Of a DNA stretch of 64,000 bases, positions 57,679 through 64,000 are shown one piece after another. This DNA is from Antrodiella citrinella (lineage: Eukaryota > Basidiomycota > Agaricomycetes > Polyporales > Steccherinaceae), in the NCBI GenBank assembly GCA_004802725.1, contig SGPM01000047.1, positions 54,713 through 118,712 of the forward strand, in the 5' to 3' direction. The number at the start of each line of letters is the position of its first letter. Positions within the stretch are counted from its first letter, which is position 1. The translations under genes were made by a program, and so were the position numbers. The notes below the pieces were generated by a model. The model saw only the letters and a list, made by a program, of their open reading frames with translations, searched no databases and was not told the origin of the DNA.

Positions 57679-58329
57679 ATGTGCTTCGACGCGTTTTACC
57701 TCTCCGTACACGAAGCCTGTGGCCACGCCAAACAACCGCCAGTCCGCCTCGGGTGGCTCAACTGCCTCAACTTCCCCTGCTCGCTGCGGCTGCACGCCGA
57801 AGACCCAGCGACGTACAACTTCGACCTGCGCGCGTGGAGACGCGCAAAACAGTTGCCTCCACTTGGCACGCCAGCGCAGACGATCCGGTTCCCCGAGCCA
57901 GGCTTGTGCAGGATCTGCCGCGAATGGGCAGGTATGCATGCGAAGGTTGGACTGGACGAGGTGCCGGCCCTGCCTATGCATATAGTGAAGGGAATGGGGT
58001 ACCCTATCGACATGGAGTACGCTCCGCCGCGGGGTGGTCGGCCGTGGTTGTACCAGAAGTTGAAGGAGGGATACTGGGTGTATATCCTGGATGGATGGGT
58101 GGGCGATGCAGGTCCAAGCCCGCTACCAAAGCTGAAGCATCTGGTGCCGACGATGGACGCGTGGGCGGCGAGGGAGCCTATGTTCAACGCGTGGGGGATG
58201 GAGAAGTGGAGGACAAGGGTGGCGGCGATGGCAAGCAGGAGGCTGAGCCAGACGACGAAGACGACAAGTCGGCCTGTGAGCTTGATCTCATCGTCAGGTT
58301 CGGAGAGATCGCGGCGAAGGAGGAGATAA
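57679..58329 (+). CDS. Uncharacterised protein with N-terminal Cys/His cluster
   Basis: One exon, 216 residues; I do not recognise a family. The first 35 residues contain MCFDAF, HEACGH, LNCLNFPC, and later CRICREW, giving six Cys and two His in positions that could bind zinc (C-x-H-x-x-C-x-H and a later C-x-x-C pattern). A middle part is rich in aromatics (RPWLYQKLKEGYWVYILDGW). The tail is basic and Ser/Arg-rich (TTSRPVSLISSSGSERSRRRRR). An overlapping frame of similar length (57681-58334) is a shadow: the chosen frame has the more protein-like composition and starts with a good ATG. It could be a small zinc protein, but no role can be stated. Confidence 0.55.
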   Translation: MCFDAFYLSVHEACGHAKQPPVRLGWLNCLNFPCSLRLHAEDPATYNFDLRAWRRAKQLPPLGTPAQTIRFPEPGLCRICREWAGMHAKVGLDEVPALPMHIVKGMGYPIDMEYAPPRGGRPWLYQKLKEGYWVYILDGWVGDAGPSPLPKLKHLVPTMDAWAAREPMFNAWGMEKWRTRVAAMASRRLSQTTKTTSRPVSLISSSGSERSRRRRR

Positions 58330-58578
58330 GATAAGATGCAGATTGTATTGATAGAGTTTTGTATTGGATCTCGGGTAGATCGCATTGCACGTTGACGCCC
58401 AAAAGTCAAAGAGACGCTTGTGGTTTTGGACAAGTCGCTGAAATTCCGACAGCACGTTCAACTAGGATCGAATCATTTCGTTCGTCGTGTCTTGGTCTCC
58501 GCAATCGGACCAGAGCCACCGTATCTTTATTCTTTAAAAGACGCTTGCATTCCATCTTTCTTCCCTTTCCTCCCAGTC

Positions 58579-61042
58579 ATGTCCTCCACCTACGTCCACT
58601 ACGGCGCACCCTCGTCCCTCCCCTCTGACTACGCCCTCCTTTCCCGCTATGCAGCTGCCCACGATGTGAATCCAGAGTCGGACAACGAGGATGAGGATGA
58701 CCACCACACCATGGTTGGCTCCTCCACGCACCCCGACGACGACTTGCTCAGCCCAAATGCCGTTCCTATTGGCAGGCGTACTCCAATTCGTCGCAGCAGC
58801 TTCCCCACCCTCTATGTGACCCCCTTCAACCCAGTAACAGGCCCCCTTCCCGACAGGTCTGGATACAGATCCGGTCCTAACGCAAATCCTAGCGAAAATA
58901 CCCCGCTGCTAGGTCCACTTGTACCTCGCATAGAAGAGGACGTGGATAAGAATGACGACTCGCACGAACCTGCTGTTAATATGCTCTTGGAAGAAATACG
59001 CATCCTTGGAAAATATACGCTGCCTGTGTTTGGGTCAGTCGACTTGGATTTTTGCTTTTGCTGTCGAATTCTGACTTGTTGAACGCGACAGTACCCATGT
59101 TTTGGAATATTCTCTTGTTGTTGCTTCCGTCGTGTCCATAGGCCATCTCTCAACCACCGCACTCGCGGCCTCTACACTTGGCTCCATGACTGCTAGTGTC
59201 TCTGGCTTTAGTATCATACAGGGTTTTGCCAGCACCCTCGACACGATGCTGCCGAGTGCTTGGACATCCTCCCAGCCCCACCTTGTTGGTCTTTGGTCCC
59301 AGCGAATGGGTACGTACCCTATTTCCCCACATTCCCCGCTTGTCCGTGTCTGATCATCTTCCGTCAACTCTTCAGCTGTAGTCATGTCTGTTACACTTAT
59401 AGTGCGTTTACGTCCTATTTTGTCTGCTAAACAAGTCTCACTCCCGTTTCTGCAGCCCATTATTTTCATTTGGTTGAAATCCGAGTCTATCCTACTGGCG
59501 TTGAAGCAAGATCCTGAAGTCGCGCATCTCGCAGCGGTATATCTCCAGTACTCAATCATTGGTTTGCCAGCCTACGCCTTCAATTCTATCTCGCGGTATG
59601 TCACACGACCAGTAATTCATTGCCGAGCACTGTTCTAATAGCTGATTCCAGGCGATACTTCCAATCACAAGGTGATCTTGCACTTTCACATCATATCTCG
59701 TTTTCGGGCGTAATAGTGACATTCATTCAGGTCTGTTTACTGTGCCTACACGCGTCATCCTCTGCGTTGCTCCTATCAACGCCGTCTTGAATTATATCCT
59801 CGGTGAGTATCATGTAGCGCCGAGTCCTCAGGAATCCGATAGCTGACCGCGTGAAACTTTGACATTCAGTATGGGGCCCCGACTCCGTTCGTCTAGGCTT
59901 CATCGGTGCACCTATTGCCACCGCCATTTCCTTCAACCTGATTTCGATCGCTTCAATCATCTATGGGGTTTTCTACGTCCCGAAGACGGCATGGCACCCG
60001 ATTTCCCGACGGATGTTCACCAGTCTGGGTGTCCTTGTGCAGTTGGGATTGGCGGGTGTCGGTCAAACTGCTTCGGAGTGGTGGTCTTGGGAGCTTGTTG
60101 GTCGTACGTCATTCTCCTTTACCCTTGTACCGCAAGGTCTCTGATCAACATCTCGACATCTCACAGTGGCGGCCAGTTTGTAAGATTTTCTCTCATCGTG
60201 CATTCAGCGGCTGTAATACTGATTTTGTCTCTCAGACTCGGTCCTGTAGCTCTTGCCTGCCAATCCGTGCTGTTAGTATCTGCGTCCACCACGTTCCAAG
60301 CGCCATTCGCTTTGAGCGTCGCAACGTCGGTCCGCATAGGAAACCTTCTCGGCGAGCAGAATGGTGTCCGAGCCGGGTTCACTGCGAAGGCATCGCTTCT
60401 CATCGGTGTTGCCGTCGCACTTTTATGGAGGTACGATTCCTATATTCGTTGGTGGCGGCGTTATATTAAAAAGTCAATCACAGTTCGATGTTCATGATCT
60501 TCCGGAAGCAGTGGGCGCACATATTCAACGATGACCCCGGTAGGCCTTCGTGTTGCCTTGCCTGGTTCAATTGTATCTAACCGGTGATTTTCTGGTCCAT
60601 TTGTTCCAGAGGTTGTCGAGATGGTCGCCTCGATTTTGCCTATCGTCTCGCTGTTCCAAGTCTTCGACGGTCTCAGCGCGGTGACAGGTGGTATCCTCCG
60701 TGCTATGGGCAAACAGGTTTGTTACTTCATTCATTCGCACTATCACTCACACTGACAGCGATGCCTTCTTACCAGTTCACCGGCGCCCTTCTGAATCTGT
60801 CAGCCTACTACGTCATCGGTATCCCATTCGGTATCTGGCTTGCCTTCGAACGCGATATGGCGCTGCACGGACTCTGGATTGGCTTGACCATTTCCCTGGT
60901 GTACGCCGCAGCTATCGGTGTCTGGATCTGTTTGAGGACGGACTGGGAGAGGGAGGTGAAGAAGGTGCAGGATCGGTTGGAGGTGGATCGGAAGGCGAAC
61001 CAAGGCGCGAAGCAGTGCGACGTTGAGGTGGGCGGACATTAA
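58579..61042 (+). CDS. MATE-family multidrug/toxin extrusion transporter
   Basis: Twelve exons give 600 residues: 58579-59033, 59092-59309, 59376-59401, 59456-59595, 59652-59671, 59731-59802, 59870-60103, 60167-60179, 60236-60430, 60484-60539, 60610-60716, 60776-61042. MATE proteins export organic cations and other toxic compounds using a proton or sodium gradient. The N-terminal 140 residues are soluble and acidic, as in fungal members. The twelve-helix core includes LSTTALAASTLGSM, GFASTLDTMLPSAW, QYSIIGLPAYAFNSISRRYFQSQG, GLFTVPTRVILCVAPINAVLNY, TTFQAPFALSVATSVRIGNLLGE and VFDGLSAVTGGILRAMGKQ. Exons 5 and 8 are 20 and 13 nt. It is likely located in the plasma or vacuolar membrane. Confidence 0.95.
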
Positions 61043-61149
61043 TTTAGGTAAATAGACGGTAGTCTCGACACTTGATGCTACCCCATAACATTACGGGGTA
61101 GTGCATCGACCGAATACATGTGTGTATCTTTCATTATTCCTTGTAGGTA

Positions 61150-62568
61150 TCAATCATAAAGATCGTAAAGCCCACTCCGTTCCAGGAATTGGTCTCCAAA
61201 CTTAGCCAGCGCAAACGGGAGCCGCGCTCTGATGTTCACATCTGTAGGGACCAACACAGTATTGTCGTCCACCAACAAGGGCTCGATGATGTACATCTCC
61301 GTCAGTGCGTCCCGGCTGCACACTTCCCGCTGCAGCTCCTCCCAGAGCAGCCCCTGCCACGCATTATAGCGCGTGGTGGACCCGTCGAAGGAGATGATGA
61401 CGTCCGGTAAAGAGGATGGCGCAGCGCGGAGCATGGCGAGCACTGTGATGAAGTAGGGGTAGGGGTCTTGTTCTGTGTTGATGTTTTCAGCCATGATGTG
61501 GAGGTGGGTCAGGGCTTGGCAAGCTGATATACCGTACTGACTGGGATATTCGAGCCACTGTCAACCAATAAACCAAAGTATAGTCATCTGAGTATTCGTC
61601 ACTGGTCACGAAGAAAGAACAGCAGAACGTACGTTGTGTATGCCTGAGTAAGACCTAGGCCGGTTGATATAAACGCGAAGAGCGGTCAGATGTGGTCCCG
61701 TCTTCAAGACCATCTCACGCGTCATCCCGATAGACTCGTCGATTTGCAGGTGGTACACTTTGCTGAGAGCGCTGTCGGACGCCAAGAGGAGGTCCATCAG
61801 GTTTTGGTCCGCATCCCGTCCTCTCCACATATGGTTCCCCATGGGTCCTAAATACATCTCGGGGGCGAATGCTTTCGGAATCTTTTGTCTTTCATACCGG
61901 ACGGCTGAGCATAAGGGGGTGTCGTGTGAGTATGTAAAAGAATCGTCGTCGACGTAGTCGAAGCCTCTAGCATGCACGCGTGTGCTGAACATCTTGATTC
62001 GCCCGAACAAGTTCAACAGTTGGACGAGGCCGCATCGAAGCATGCGCGATCTCCATCTCCGACCTCCCCTGCCAACTCTCTTGTGTCCATCCAACGTGAA
62101 TCAGTTCCAACAAGCCAGGTCCCTCGGCGTCTCCCATCCTGCGACGACTCGACCCTCATCCGAGTTGCAGGGCACCATGATAGGAAACACGAGCCCGAAC
62201 GTCCGTAGTCCGGAGAACTTCGACAGAATGAAATCCAATTCATACGCAGTCATTGTCATACCTGGTCACATCATCTTCAGGCGGTGACGGGAACCTACAG
62301 TCCAGCACCAGCGACTTGACGTGCCGACCCACCGCCTCAGGCCACTGGGGGTCGCGATACCTCCAAGGATCGCCAAAACACTCCGGAAAAGGGTGCCTGC
62401 AACCCCACAACGTGTGGTACAGCAATATGAGTCGACAGAAGAGAGGAGACCATTCGCGCGACAGCAGGAAACAGATCAGGAGAGTAGCGTTGTTGGAGCC
62501 CCCCAACCTGCGATGGCTGCTGTGACCGCTTCTTTGAGCACCAGGAGGAGGTAGTATTCGGAAGGCAT
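61150..62568 (-). pseudogene. F-box/leucine-rich-like gene with frame breaks
   Basis: The start region MPSEYYLLLVLKEAV and the following ATLLICFLLSREWSPLFCRLILLYHTLW look like an F-box-type substrate-recognition domain, but are one base out of frame; the break lies at a run of six C (62499-62504, plus strand). HVKSLVLDC and FSGLRTFGLVFPI resemble leucine-rich segments. A second frame change occurs near 62245, and an in-frame stop lies near 62100, though an intron could remove that one. Downstream, a block ending at 61631 splices cleanly to the last exon (61557-61150; WLEYPSQYG, then ALTHLHIMAEN, ending SGLYDLYD). Such genes are numerous and decay quickly in mushrooms. Sequencing error in the C run cannot be excluded. 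Confidence 0.45.
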
Positions 62569-64000
62569 GATCTGTGGTTGCGTGATTTGAGAGATGTGTC
62601 TGGTGAGCTGCGACTGTGGCGTCTTTGAAGTTTGAATAACCAGAGGAGGGACAACTGTGGCGCGGAGACGATCGGTTACGTGACAGCGATATGGTAAGAC
62701 CGCGACGCGCTTTGTGGGATATGGTGATGTCGCAGTTCATACATCACATACAGTAGTACTGACGCGTCAGAGAGCCGTCAAATATGAAGACTGGGACGAT
62801 GGCACTAGCCATACGCGTCATCCAAATTATTGGGGACCGACCTTGAGAACACTGCAGAGTTCAGTATGCAGGTTGATCAAAACGAAGTATCACAGTTACC
62901 GAGGTCAAGATCTGAGCCCATGATACCAGAGAGACTCGGAGTGTACACTCACACCTACTCACTGTCAGAGTCGGACTGAGTGATTGCCAATGCCATTGCC
63001 ACGATGACTATTATCCCATCAATTTCGAAGGGTCGTGATTGGTTGATCACCACGTACTTACTGTGGCATCCAGTCCGAGTCAGCCTTTGCCAATACAACG
63101 ACCTGGCAGAGGTCAGAGTCACCACAACTTATACAAGTGCTACGCTTTCTACATACGCCATTGCCTCATCGCGCGGACCCTATAGCCAAGTGTCCTGCCC
63201 TTCGGTATATCACGCGATTCTCGAGCTGTTCAAGGTCTCAAGCCTCAAGGTCTCAGGTCTTGGACGTGTGCAGAGTACTCTAGAGCTGGAAACGAGGCAT
63301 GATCTTGGTCGGCGGAGGTGTTTCAGGTGAATTTTTTGTATGAATGGTTATTGGATACGGATAATGATAGTTCACGACAGGACGCTGGATCTTGCCATCA
63401 ATTCATATACGTTGTGGTCTTCCAAGTCCCCGACGAACGGGCTCATCGCCTCATCTGCCTTCAGACGGTCTCTGCCGCAACTTTCTTGACGTATCCTGTT
63501 GCTCATTGACAGGAAAATAGTGCTAGAGATGGGGGTTAGGAGTACTGAGTACCGAATACTCATTTACCACACAGGGCTGCCGCGTATCAGTCCGTTCTAT
63601 CGCCGCCTCTCTTGAAACGAGGACTCGTCCGTCGACATACTTTCAAAGTCTCGACACGCTGCTAGTAGCCGGCATCCTTGCCCCGCTCACAGGCGTTACG
63701 TTCCCTTGGATGGTCTCGAGTCTGCATGGAAGAAGCTCGATTGATAGATAAACGCGTTGCGCTGTTCAGACCAATGTGAAGCTCGTGTAAAAATACCCTC
63801 ACATGACGTTCAATAAGCGACGGATGCACCCAACGGAATTTCCGAGATCGAAGACCAATTTGTTCACACCTTGTAAGTCTTATCTCTCTCGTATCCCCAG
63901 ATGTCTGAGCAGCAACACTCATCTCAGGACACAAGCTATGGTAATAGACATTTAGCAAGCTACCGCAATCGTCAAGTCGCCCTAGGACGCAGTGGCCGAG
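62569..64000. other. Gene-poor right end
   Basis: About 1.4 kb without a supported gene. Short open frames lack family signals and splice context. A small direct repeat, TCAAGGTCTCA, occurs at 63230-63240 and nearly again at 63245-63255. I see no RNA gene. Confidence 0.4.

Noticed and set aside
57681..58334. 217-codon frame overlapping the Cys/His protein
   Set aside because: Same length by chance in GC-rich DNA; composition is less protein-like and the starting context is poorer.

Overview
The window is nuclear DNA from a filamentous basidiomycete, most likely an Agaricomycete. Genes are densely packed on both strands and cut by many GT–AG introns of about 46–77 bases. Several families are typical of mushrooms: a DUF6533 membrane protein, a DUF4238 protein, a secreted Kre9/KNH1-like GPI protein, and an AA8 cytochrome with CBM1 modules. 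The AA8–CBM1 protein suggests a plant-litter or wood decayer. Scattered n bases (about 9.4–10.9, 21.8–22.0, 32.9–34.4 and 46.6–47.9 kb) mark unresolved positions. Gene models below were spliced by hand. Reading frame was checked across every junction, so exon lists are predictions without transcript support.

Left part (0–21 kb), all minus strand: a 1747-residue acidic repeat protein ending in a CaaX box; a GPI-type cell-surface protein; PRMT5 arginine methyltransferase; a small ankyrin protein; an SDR/DFR-type reductase; a DUF4238 protein with C-terminal membrane segments; a tRNA-like relic; and a Rieske plus FAD/NADH oxidoreductase of the AIF-like type.

Middle part (21–39 kb): a repeat-rich patch and a broken P-element-like transposase (plus); an HpcH/HpaI aldolase with a probable GC–AG intron (plus); an uncharacterised 201-residue protein and a helical, probably mitochondrial protein (minus); an ammonium transporter (plus); a 14-exon DUF6533 protein and an AA8–CBM1–CBM1 secreted protein (minus).

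Right part (39–64 kb): a 1216-residue disordered, probably nuclear protein (plus); scavenger decapping enzyme DcpS (minus); a calcineurin-like metallophosphatase (plus); a small chromodomain protein and a RhoGAP-like protein lacking the arginine finger (minus); mitochondrial uS8 (plus); the TORC2 subunit SIN1/AVO1 (minus) divergent from SAM50 (plus); an uncharacterised cysteine-containing protein and a MATE transporter (plus); and a decayed F-box-like gene (minus).

There is no operon logic. Neighbouring genes are mostly unrelated housekeeping, transport and surface functions. The most notable theme is the number of very small exons (9–23 bases), often sitting in conserved motifs.
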